Source: Avena insularis | Taxonomy: Eukaryota; Streptophyta; Magnoliopsida; Poales; Poaceae | Assembly: GCA_023614405.1 (NCBI GenBank) | Contig: CM042697.1 | Span: forward strand, 300,848,954 to 300,912,953 | DNA length: 64,000 nucleotides | Direction: 5' to 3' | Part shown: piece by piece, positions 44,360 through 55,011 of the stretch | How the letters are laid out: every line of letters begins with the position of its first letter | Position numbering within the stretch: position 1 is the first letter of the stretch | Made by a program: the position numbers and the translations under genes | Notes under the pieces: generated by a model | Told to the model about the DNA's origin: nothing | What the model saw: the letters and a program-made list of their open reading frames with translations, nothing else | The model's database searches: none

Positions 44360-44734
44360 CTCTTGAGTCTCTTTTGCCTTACAGGCTTATCCTTCTTGAT
44401 ACCAAGGTGGTCCTTATGGGTCCTGCATTTCTGTACCACGTCTAGTAACAATGCTAGTAGAAACAGTATTGAAACTTCCTTGGTTTAAAATCAAATTTTG
44501 GGTTTTTATTATTTGATCACATTGTGTTTTGACCATACTTAGATATCTATCTAAATGTTTTGTAGCATGACCCAAGTCATCAAAGACTTCGTTTAGGTCT
44601 CTTATATTCTTTTCTTATGTCATAAGATGTTTGTAATTTTTCTCACGGAACTGATTTTGTTGATATCTAAACTTTTGCATGATAAGATTTATATCATCTT
44701 CCATTACATAGGTTTGAAGAATGTTAACTTTAGT

Positions 44735-45505
44735 TTATTTAACAAGTTTCGAGGCTATACCTTTTTCTTCCATGGACCTTTTAACCTCGGGGATAAGATC
44801 TGAGGTTATGTGGATCATACATTTTCGTGGTTCAACATCCTTAGCTGGATTGTATTGTTCATCATTAGAGGATCTTACCTCGAAAATCTTTACACATTCT
44901 GGCAAGGTTAATTTACATATAGCTCCCCCTATAGATAGGTCAATCATCTCTTTTGTTTCATCATTAATCCCATTGTAAAAATATTGGATAATTAAATGAT
45001 CATGAAAACCATGATTTGGGACTTTCATAATCATTGCATAAAATCTATTCCATGCTTGGTAAAAGTTTTCTCCAACTATTTGGATAATGCTACGTTTAAT
45101 TTGCATGATTTTTGTGAATGAACAATATTTATGCATTAATTCTCGGATGCAATCTTCCTATCTTTTTATAGTATGATTAGTTAATGATTGTAACCAATCA
45201 AAAGCATTATCTTTTAGTGACCAGTGAAAGAGTTTAAGGAGTACAAACTCTATTGGCAGACTTGCTGGTTTAAGAGTAGTGCAAAGGTTATGGACCCTTG
45301 TCAAGTGGTCACTAGGATCTTCCTCTTCTTTTCCTGCGAAAGCAATTTATTTCATCATATAAATTAGCTTAGGATATATTTCAAATTCCTGGCCTTCATG
45401 TTCAGGACAAAGAATAGGCATCTTCCTTAAGTGCCTGGATGGATTTCCATATTCTCCCAATGGTAGCTCAGGTTTAGCCCCTCGGGTGATGGTCAAGTGT
45501 GCCAT
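44735..45505 (-). pseudogene. Gypsy B gag, broken by stops
   Basis: The minus-strand frame from ATG at 45505 shows the plant retrotransposon gag fold markers: EDPSDHLTRVHNLC, then FVLLKLFHWSLKDNAFDWL, then GENFYQAWNRFYAMIMKVPN, then LIIQYFYNGINDETKEMIDLS. In-frame stops occur at about 45350 and 45165. The last 134 codons (44735-45136) are open. It is of the gag type found in Athila/Tat elements, which fits the primer site. Upstream lies the leader and primer site at 45704. Confidence 0.8.
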
Positions 45506-45703
45506 CAATGGAATCAAATTGTTCACATCTACAATACTTGAGTTAGAAATAATTTCAATAAATTCTAGGCGTCTCTCAATTGAACACGATCAATATATGG
45601 AGGTAAATAAGTTTTTCCTGATCGAGTGGTACCTCTGTCTTCAATGGATATCATGAATGGTTTCAACAACCGCGTTGTCAAGAAACAATACTTAGCGCTT
45701 AGC

Positions 45704-45721
45704 TCCCCGGCAACGGCGCTA
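45704..45721 (-). other. Primer binding site of Gypsy B (tRNA-Asp type, one change)
   Basis: On the minus strand TAGCGCCGTTGCCGGGGA, ten bases inside the 5' LTR. It differs from the 18-mer in Gypsy A at one position (TG to TA). Confidence 0.8.
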
Positions 45722-45731
45722 GAAAATATCT

Positions 45732-47159
45732 TAATGGCCTGCAAGTGCATAGGTACGTTAGAGAATGTTTTTGCGGAAGTATTAATTCCATTTTTATATT
45801 GATCCCAACGAGGATATTCGGTAAGTGTTTTTAGGAGACGTCTCTATCGCACTCAAGGTGCAACGGTCTTTAGTGAATTGACTGCAATTGCTTATGGTGG
45901 AGGGTTCTGAGTAAAAGATAGAATAAACTTGTGTAGGAAATAAATAAGGAGTAAATTGCATAAAAAGAAAGATGAGAAAGGTGTTTGGAGGTCCTGCAGA
46001 TGAGAAGTTAGGCGTGGATAGAAATGGTTCATGGTGATAGTGGAAGTGCCAAATGAATAAAGTGGAATAAGTGATTGTGATATTTCTTATTTGTAAGTGC
46101 GAAGGCAAGCAACCCATATACCGATTAGGAGACCTCATGGCCAATTCTTGCTAGTCCCAATGATCCATTTGTCTGTTACCACGACAATGGTTAGTACATT
46201 AATTAAGACCTTGCGACCAGATCAAGGCTTTAATCTTGATGATTTCTTGTTGTCCTCGAGTAGTTCTAGCTCCTCACTGATATCGGTTGTGTCACTCTGG
46301 AGTACCGATGCGCTACCATACAAGTTCATACCTATGAGATCTTTGGATCATGTTACATGGGCCCTTAAATTAGATAACAAGCATTAGGCAAACATAGATA
46401 ATCATTCTCACAAATTAATAAACACTACAACAATCAAAAATGGATGAACATAAATAAGCCACGACACATCTCACCAATTCCCTACATCTCCCACGCCTAT
46501 GGTGATTTAGTCAGACATGAGGGGAAGAAAAATAAAAAGCATAATTGTATTGCAAATAGAAATCATCTAAAAGTTACCGTAGAAAACCACAATAGTGTTT
46601 AGACATTAAATCGAATACAAACCAAAGGTAGATCAAAGTATCAAACCCTAATCTTACAATTGCCAATCTCTCTCTCTCTAAGTGGTGATGGGGATGATGA
46701 TGAAGTGTGTGGTTGAAGAGGTGGAGATTGACGAGGAATGAAGGGATGTTCTTCTCCTGTTACAAATCTGATCTCTTCTCTCTGGATGAGTTTTTCCATG
46801 GCTATGTTATCTTTTTCATCGTTTCCCCTTTATGATCGTTGCTTCTATTGATAGCGGAGCCAATGGCGTGCAGTATGGGCGGACGATATGGGCGCATCCC
46901 GACTGTACCATAGGTCTTTATGCGCACTGTGCGCCTCCAATGAAAGGGGCTCCAATTGGGGATTTGCTTTTTAGGTGTAATTAGCTCATAAATTCCATTA
47001 GATATTTAATAAATGTTCTTTACTTGAAAATCATCACAAAAAACCAAGGATTTTCTAATTGTGACATTAATGTTATTGGAAAGGGGTAATATTTAGTGAA
47101 ATCCGGCAATAAACAAGAGCAAAATCTATAGTAAAAGGTGATGAAATTTGGAGCTATCA
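45732..47159 (-). repeat. Gypsy B 5' LTR (right)
   Basis: Plus strand TAATGGCCTGCAAGTG...GGAGCTATCA. It is collinear with 17526-18949. The outer terminus is the canonical TGATAGC on the minus strand. The flank after it (CCCAT) does not match the CACGT before the left LTR. Confidence 0.88.
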
Positions 47160-47567
47160 CCCATCTTCATTCTATGATGAATTCTTTTGGTTTTTGAGGA
47201 GGTTATCTTGAGTTGAATTCAAACAATATAGTCGAATTCAAGAAAACCTCAATAGAACATCTATGTTATCCCCTCTTTGTTTCTCCTTGGGTTTTATTCT
47301 TTTGTGATTCTCTTTGAAGCTTGTTCTTATAGCTTGTTGAAATAAATGAAAAACAAATGAAAAGAATGAAAGGAAAGAAAGAAAGCTAACCTACCCTTCT
47401 AGCTAACCTAACTAGCCCATCTAACCTAAACCCCTAACCACCCTTGCCTCCTTTTTGTTTTCCTTGCTCTGTTTCAGATGATCTCAACAATAAGTTGATT
47501 TGAATTCTGAAAACAAACAAAATAGAAAAGAATTTGAATTAGAGAGAGAAGTTCCAGCCATAGCAGC
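47160..47567. other. Unidentified sequence left of LARD-1
   Basis: AT-rich then a run of CTAACCTA-type units (47385-47440), with no frame. It is continuous with 59438 onward once LARD-1 and one TSD copy are removed, so both parts belong to one older host sequence, possibly another large LTR. Confidence 0.5.
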
Positions 47568-50500
47568 TGTAGCATCCCAATTGTCTAACAATTGCAATGC
47601 TACTAGCCTAGTCTAGACATATGCTACTTCAAATATATATTTGTTGCATCATCATTATATCATGCTCATGTCATCATGTCTCCTTGCATTTGAGCATCAT
47701 ATAAAACCCTTTTTGTTTTGGTTCTTATCTCATATGCATTATTAATTGTATTTGCCTCTTGATATTGTATTTGTTTCTTGATATATTGTTTAAATGCCCA
47801 AGTTGAGTTGGGGGCATGTCTTTTGTTAACTCCACCACCTTTCTTTCACCACCTTATAATTCCACCATCCAACTAAATATGAGCTTGGCACTTATTGGTT
47901 TTACCTCTAGCTCATGTGGGTTGGGATGGATCCAATTCTTTTCCACATGCTCTCATATATCAATAATGTTGTTTTCACAATATGGATATGTGGAGAGCCA
48001 CATGGCCACCTTTGCATGCCTTGTGAGTGGAACCCTCTTTCCTAGCTTCCATATGGATTATCATGGAATTATGCTCATGTTGGAATATTGTTGGGACTAT
48101 TAATCATCTAGTGGCATATACACACTGGCCAGTCCTAAATATAATCCAATATGATCATCTCCATATACTCCACTTGGAATTCTTTCTAAATTCTTTTGCA
48201 TGGGCCATGCAAGTGCCACCTTTTCTAGAATTTGGTTTTTATTTGAATCTTGAGTGGACCATCATATCTCTCTATCTCTCTCTAAACCCACACCTCCATC
48301 TACACCAAAACCCTAAGCTACCCCCCCTCTCTCTCTAGCTTCTCTCTAAACCCTAATCCCTCACCACACCTCTCTCTTGATCTACCCCCTCTCTAGACCA
48401 AGCCCTAACCCGAGACCACCTCTCCCTAACCCTAGCTCTACCCTAACCCGAGCCCATCTACCCTAGAGCTACCCCTACCCCTCTCGGCTCCTCTCTATCT
48501 CTCTTGGCTTTCCCCTCTCCCCTACCAGGCCGGCCCCACCTTGCAGCCTCTGCCCTCCCCCACCTCTTTCTTTGGCTACAAGACAAAGAGAAGGAGGGAG
48601 AGGAGCACCTACCCGATCACCTCCCCTCCCCTTTTGCAAAGCCACCTAGACCATGTGCAAGCCCTGGCCCCCCTCTTTACCTACCCCTCCTCCACGCCTT
48701 GCCCAGATCAAGCTCACCCAGACGATCCCCTCCCTCTGTCCTCCTTTCCCCAAGAAACCGCAGCCATGGCCATCATGCTACCTTCCCCGAAACCCTAGCC
48801 TCGGCTCCCTCTGTTTTTCGCTGTTCCGGTGGACATCGAGCCGATCTCGGAGTACCAGCAACCTCCCCTGCCTCTTCACGTCGCCTGGACCTGCAGCAGC
48901 GTCGGGACCTCGCCGGGCGCCGTCGCCATCATATCATGAGAGCCGACGTAGCCGTCCGCGAGCCCGTCGTCAGATCCTCTCCACCTCCACGCAAACAACC
49001 ACGCCAGCGAGCTCCTGGTGAGCCTCTTAACCCCCTAGACATGGACCCTTCCCCTCTCGTGCACCGTAGCGCCGCCACCTTCCGTCGAGCACCCAGACGA
49101 CGCCTGCCGCTGCCCGCTTCTTGACAGACAACGGCGGCAGTTTACATTACCCTCCACCGTGCTAGCTCCCTGAACGAAAGACGTAACCCTAGGTCCCCTC
49201 TTCAACTTTCTTTTTATCCGCAACGTGATCCGTCCACCGTAGCCCTCGCCATCGTCGTCGAAAGTCCGCCAGATCCGCCGATTGTCGCGCCCGTCGACAA
49301 GCAATGACCCATTGGCAGTTTGCGCAGAGGCCCCTCCCCTTTCTCCCGCCTAAACCCGCGGTCCCCGCGGCCCCACCTGCCAGCCTCGACGCCTCTTTGC
49401 AAGAAAACCCCCGGAAAACCCAGTCCACCACGGACGAGTCCCCCTCCGCGCGCCTGGGATCGCCCACGTGTCCAACACACGTTGGCCGTTGCAGCAATGG
49501 CCCATGACCACAGAGACCCACCCGTCATACTCAGCGGCTAGGAAGCGCCTCGGTGTTAAAAGCTTTTCGCGCGCAAGTGCTGCTGAGTCAGCTCGGGACC
49601 CACCTGTCATTGACTCTGGCTAGCACTGTGCTGAGTAACAAAAGTATTTACCTGTTTCTGTTTTCAATTCAAATCTTTTTCGAGTTATTTCAAATTCAAA
49701 TATATTTCTGTTTTTAAATATATTTTCAAATATTAATCCAATTTATACAAATAATATATGTTTTCAAATCAGAAAAATATGAGGATTTCAAATATGGCCT
49801 CCAAAATATATTTTGAACATTTAAAATTCCAAGTTTATTTAAATTACGACAAATTGCCCTTTTGACTTAAATAATTAATAACTTTTGTTTTATAAGTCCA
49901 AATTTAACAAATGATATGTCTAAAATGATTAGCTCGACGAGACCTTTCTGTTTATGCATTCCATGGTTTGTTTTGAAGCATGCATAATATAAATATAAAG
50001 TGAAAAGCAACTAATATGAGTATAAAATGGGATTAAAACTCCTTAAAATGATTATTCCTTGTATTCCACACCTCACCCATGCCATGCTACTTTAATGCCA
50101 TGCAATTGTGCATCATTCATCATGGCATGATTGTTTGCTTGATGCATTTTATTCATATGCTTGCGCACTTTATTTATGTTGGCCCTTGTTTGTTTGGTTC
50201 TTCTTCGAATAGGCGAAAGGGATATATCAAGAGAACCAGGAGCACTACCCAGATCCATTCCTTGCTTCAACTGAGCTGCCAGGCAAGCACTACCACATGC
50301 TTGCATACATATAGTACCTATTGCCTCTGTCTTATTCTTGCATCATCGAGTCGCGATTGCGTTAAACTGAATCCCAAGTATTGCATAGCCTTTACTTTTA
50401 AACCCCACCGAAGCTTGTTCCCCCATCCCATGAGCCATTACTACAGGAGTCGTTTGAGCCATGCGAGTCGTAGAACAGCATGTGTAGGGTATGTGAGTGT

Positions 50501-51996
50501 CTGATGGATAACGAGGTACCTAAACAACTTAACCTGAGTAGTAATGGGATAACTAATGAAAGTGGCACCGGTGAGCAATATCATTATTTGGTTTTATGCT
50601 CACTTGTGTCCGTAAGACCCGGAAGTACTTGATTCCTGTTCCAAGAATATTCGCTATCCACATCCGGGAGGCCTTATGGACCCCCACAGCGAGCTTGATT
50701 CATTCTTATTTCTTGGGGCCACAAACTAGTTTGAGGTTTTTTACTATCATGTACTTATGCCATGCTTCTTGCTTTATTTAAATTGTGCAGGTACTTGCAC
50801 TTTGTCTTGTTAGGATTGCGGAGTGTTTTCGGTGTCGACAAGCCAGTCACATTTTCGGGTTCCCGATCGTTCACGACCATTGGCGCCAAACCTTGAGTCC
50901 GTCTCGAGTCATTAGCTCCGTTATGGTAGCTTAATGGGGTGGCCTGAAATATTTCTGAATCCTGTGATTGCTTTTTAGTGACTGCCTAGTTGGGTTTTGA
51001 TTTGGTTTTTAAGAGGCATATCGGTGTGTTGCTATTTGTGCACCCTAGGTAAAACTTTCTGAAAGCCGTGTCCGCGGTTATGGACGACTTGGAGCACAGT
51101 TTCTCGATCATAGACAAGCATAACTAAAGTACCGCTTTTAAATTGACTAGACTAGGTACCTGACTAGTAAATAGTGCAACACTCATGGAATGGATAATAA
51201 AACTGCCAACGGATGGGGGGGTTGTTCGTCCGCTTCCTCGTCGGTAAGCGAGGAGGAGGATGGATCTATTAAGATTACCGTTATAACTGTTATAACTGTT
51301 GTTATTAATTCACGGACATCCGTCTATCTCTGGTTAGGCGGATGGTTAGCGAGTATCTATAGAATTTCTAGGGTTTATCTTTTGCTGCAATTGCGTCACC
51401 CCCAGGTTGTGTCCCCTTTAGAGGCATAAAGACTTGCTGAGTACCCCTAGGGTCTCACACGATAAATTATTGGTTCAGATGAACAGGTACACTCTCAAGA
51501 GGGATACTGGGCGGAAGAGACGGATGATGTGGGCAACGATCATTCGGTGTAGAGATTCCGGGAACGGGGATCCGTGAGATCTGTGGGCGGGATGTGCTTA
51601 TTTACGGGGCATCTTATGCCGATTTGCTTCTTATCCGTACTCGGATTTTGTCTTCCGCTTCCGCTTGATACTCTGTTGATTGATGTATGAGGAGATATCC
51701 TACACTATTATATCTATCTAGGATATTTGGATCTTCTTGTATGGCGTTGCTATATTCCTTTCTTTTTAGATGGAATGGCTCGATGTACTATTGTATGGTG
51801 GCTTGCATACATACTCATTTGTGTATGTAGTTGATCCCTTACTGCCGATTCACGCCGTTCTGGTCCCGATGTTTGGAAATGGTTGGGACGGCCGAAAGGT
51901 CTACCTGTGAGTGGCATTTGGGCCCCACCGTACTATTTCAACCATTTCTGATCATCCAGGCTTGTACTAGGAGCGTAATTAACCGAGGTAGTTACA
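47568..51996 (+). repeat. LARD-1 5' LTR
   Basis: It has a CT-rich block with many AAACCCTAA/CCCTAACCC units (48280-48480), a GC-rich block (48500-49620) and AT-rich sequence (49640-50060). Frames in the GC-rich block (for example a 206-codon one at 48504-49124) are broken by indels in the sister LTR and match no protein I know. Confidence 0.92.
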
Positions 51997-51998
51997 AT

Positions 51999-52010
51999 TG
52001 GTATCAGAGC
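51999..52010 (+). other. Primer binding site of LARD-1 (tRNA-iMet)
   Basis: TGGTATCAGAGC, two bases after the 5' LTR end, complementary to initiator tRNA-Met and identical in core to the Gypsy C primer site. Confidence 0.92.
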
Positions 52011-54996
52011 CATCCTGACCTTCAGGGTCTCAGCCAAATGGTCGTTGTCTGTCTAGAAAATATTTTTGGTAGTTATGTATACTAGGGAAAAACAAAACGC
52101 GAGAGTAGGACTGCTTCCACTTTTCTTCTTACCCACCCACCACCCTTTTCTGGTAAGGAAGTGTAACGTTTTCAATCCTCTTCTTAAAATTCAAACTAGG
52201 AATCACGTGTTCTGGGTTTCCGTAGTACCATAGAAATTGTGTGTGTGTAATTCCTTGTCTATCTGTTGCATCCTTTTGTTGTCACAATATGCCTTTGGTT
52301 ATCAACTGTTGGTACATTCCATATTGACAGGCTTTTGAAAAACCGGCGCGATCTATCTGACTCCTTGTTAACCGGTGCCATCTTCTTAAGGGTGTTCTTC
52401 CTTCTAGCAACTCCACGTTCTGTGAAATTATCAGTAGCTAATCTCTATATGCTAAGAGATTTTGCGCATCTATTGGTATTTTAATGCCGAAAAATGCGGA
52501 AAATTTTTCTTTGATACATCTGAGTTTCCACACTCCTTTCCAGTCGTGTGTGAAACATTATCTATCTCTCTTTTATCAGCATGTCCATGCTAACTCATTC
52601 TTTTGTCACCGGCGCTTAATCCTGGAGTTTTCACTTCATCTTCTTTCTCTTGGGCTAATTACATAACATGTGTCGATCCGATGCTGGTGATTGTAATTGG
52701 CTCTCGGCATAGCTATATTCCACTCATGATAGTGTCGATTGGAATATGGAAAATGCTACCACTCCGGATTGCCAAAGATACTCCTGTGATTTTGGGTACA
52801 CCGCGATCCTATCTATGCTTATTCAAGCATCCTTGGAAAACCGGAGCTTCTCAAGGCACTCTGACGGTCATCATCATCCATCATCTTTGCATCTTTTTGA
52901 ACTCCATATCTGCACATCTTTTTCGTCTCTGATAGCTCATACCATAGGCAAAGCTATATCATCGGTTCTTATCCAAGATCTCTTTATCTTTGTAACCGGT
53001 GTTCCGATCGACGATGTGAACCAGGTGACATCTCTTCTTCTTCCGAAGGACCAGATAATCTATTCTGCCAGTGCATCTTCTTCAACACGAACCCGTGCTC
53101 TTAATGTTGATCTTTCAAAAGAGCGTTGAGTTCAGAAAGTGTTTCGAGCATTTGTTCGTTTCTCCCGCCTCTTGAACTTGATATTCTGGGAATATCCTGT
53201 TAATCCATGGTGGTATATGTTGATAATATGCTTGCCTATTCGATATCAATGGAAGGACATGGAAGATCATCTGTCTCTTTCTCTCAGCTTCGTGAGCACC
53301 TTTGCTGTGTGCAAAGTTCTCAAAGCGTGAATTCTGGCTTCTTGAAGTCACCTATCTCGACCACGTCCTTCTGCTAAAGAGATCGCTCCAATTCTGGAAT
53401 CAGCAAGTCCATTGTTAATTCCATCCTCCATCTTCAACCAATCCGGAGTTGTTCCTTGTTGGCAAGTTATCATCGTCGTTCCGCTAAAGATTTCCTCAAG
53501 ACAGCTAAATCTCTCTCAATCATTTCAAGAACAACATGGAGTTCTTTCACCTCTATCTCGTTAAGTAATCTCTTGAAACCCTCTCGCTCTATCGGCTATG
53601 CTCAATCCACCGGAGGCCATGAAGACCTTCCAGATCTTGTATTCCTTCTGTGCAAGTGGTGTTATCTTTTTTCTTTATCTGTGGAATCTTGCAGTTGTCT
53701 CCGTGATCTTCCTTCATATCTTTCCGGTGTCTTGGCACTTTCGACATGACGACAACATCATCACCATTATCTAACTTGGATCCGGTGAATCGTTGCATCT
53801 ATCCTTGTCTTCTAACGGAGTTCCATGAGCTCTTCTTGTCAATACCTTCAGTCTGTTTTGGTAGTTGGGTTGCATGGTTTTCCTATTCATGTGCGGAGTA
53901 ATGCTTTGAGTGCGGGATGGAGTAGCTACCATACCACTACTCTTATCATTCGCTCTTGTACATCGAATTGGTAAATTAATGTGATTCCACTCATTCCACG
54001 GAAGTTAGAAGTGGCCTTTATCCCTTGATACTTTTACTTCCGTCCTTGTCTTTCCGGAGTGCTCTCTCGAAGAAAGTAATCAATAATCTCTTGTTGGTGA
54101 TCTCGTCCTTTCTACATGGAGCAAAATCTACAATTATCTGTTGGAAACAAACGCAAACTCCTTCCGTTCCTCGTCTTCTACCGGTGCTCGACATCCCCAA
54201 ACAAGATGAAAGGAATCTATCTCTCTTTGCTTCATCAATTCTTTTTCCGTGGTAAAGCCAATTATGGTTGATGCCATCAGCCGCAATCTACTGCGTTAGC
54301 CTCAAGGCTAAAGAAAGCAATAAGTATCTCTACAACAAACTCCAGATCCTCCATATTCTTTGCTTCTCGGGATTCCACCATGATCTGGCTTCACATCCGT
54401 CTCTAGGAGTTATATCTGCGCACCTCAATTGCGGGATCCTTTGGTTCTTACCGGCGTAAGAAGACTCTAATCCGATGATGTCTAGCTAAATCTTTCTGCT
54501 GATATCAAGGGACTCTATTGTTTGAAGGCAATATTGTTTCCGAACTTCCTTTCTCAAAATCTGAGAGCAGGTACGATGCTATTGTCATAGTGCTTCAAAA
54601 CCTCTCCAATCTAGATCTTTTCTTCTGGCGAGACAAAGATTCATCCTCTCTAGTATCAGTAAATCTTTAATCTTAACGGTGTCTTTTTCCTTATCCAGGA
54701 TACATCATCTTGTCCTGTCGTTCTCAAGTGGTTCGATCCTTTTATCATGTTTCTTGAGAAAACCGGAGCTATGTCCATCCTATCACCTTGTCTCACGACA
54801 ACCCTTCAATTCTTCTAATCCGTTGTTCTTGAAGCAAAAGCAAGACTACTTAACAAGTCTAGCAAGTTTGCAAGGTGTAGTGGTTGCACCATTCCGTGGT
54901 TCATCATCTTGGGAACGTGAGGGTCACCTTCGTTCGAACACCCGTCTCTCCTTGTGTTGTTTTCTTTTCCTAGGAATCTCGGGGCGAGATTCTTGT

Positions 54997-55011
54997 TTAG
55001 TGGGGGAGAGT
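54997..55011 (+). other. Polypurine tract of LARD-1
   Basis: TTAGTGGGGGAGAGT directly before the 3' LTR. The same tract precedes the LARD LTR starts at 471 and 2238 (with a one-base change in the latter). Confidence 0.85.

Larger units (their letters stand above)
17526..47159 (-). mobile_element. Gypsy B: non-autonomous Athila-type retrotransposon, split by Gypsy C
   Basis: Two LTRs of about 1.43 kb (17526-18949 and 45732-47159) read TGATAGCTCC...GGCCATCA on the minus strand. The primer site at 45704-45721 is of tRNA-Asp type. On the minus strand the order is gag (44735-45505), linker and aspartic protease (43764-44359 then 22552-22976), and an ATHILA-like ORF (20761-21770). RT, RNase H and integrase are absent: only about 0.8 kb separates protease from the ATHILA frame. 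Without Gypsy C the internal region is about 6 kb. The flanks (CACGT left, CCCAT right) do not match, so this may be a recombinant of two copies. Confidence 0.85.
51997..55011 (+). other. LARD-1 internal domain, non-coding
   Basis: About 3.0 kb between primer site and purine tract. Only short frames are found (the longest 127 codons at 52746-53129), none resembling gag, protease, RT or integrase. Its last 1.4 kb aligns with 845-2237 of LARD-2, so the sequence is kept without coding. In known LARDs this domain is thought to supply a structured RNA for packaging. Confidence 0.85.

Noticed and set aside
48504..49124. A 206-codon plus-strand frame in the LARD-1 5' LTR.
   Set aside because: It lies in a GC-rich LTR block, is Pro/Ser/Arg-rich with no motif, and the sister LTR has indels that break the frame.
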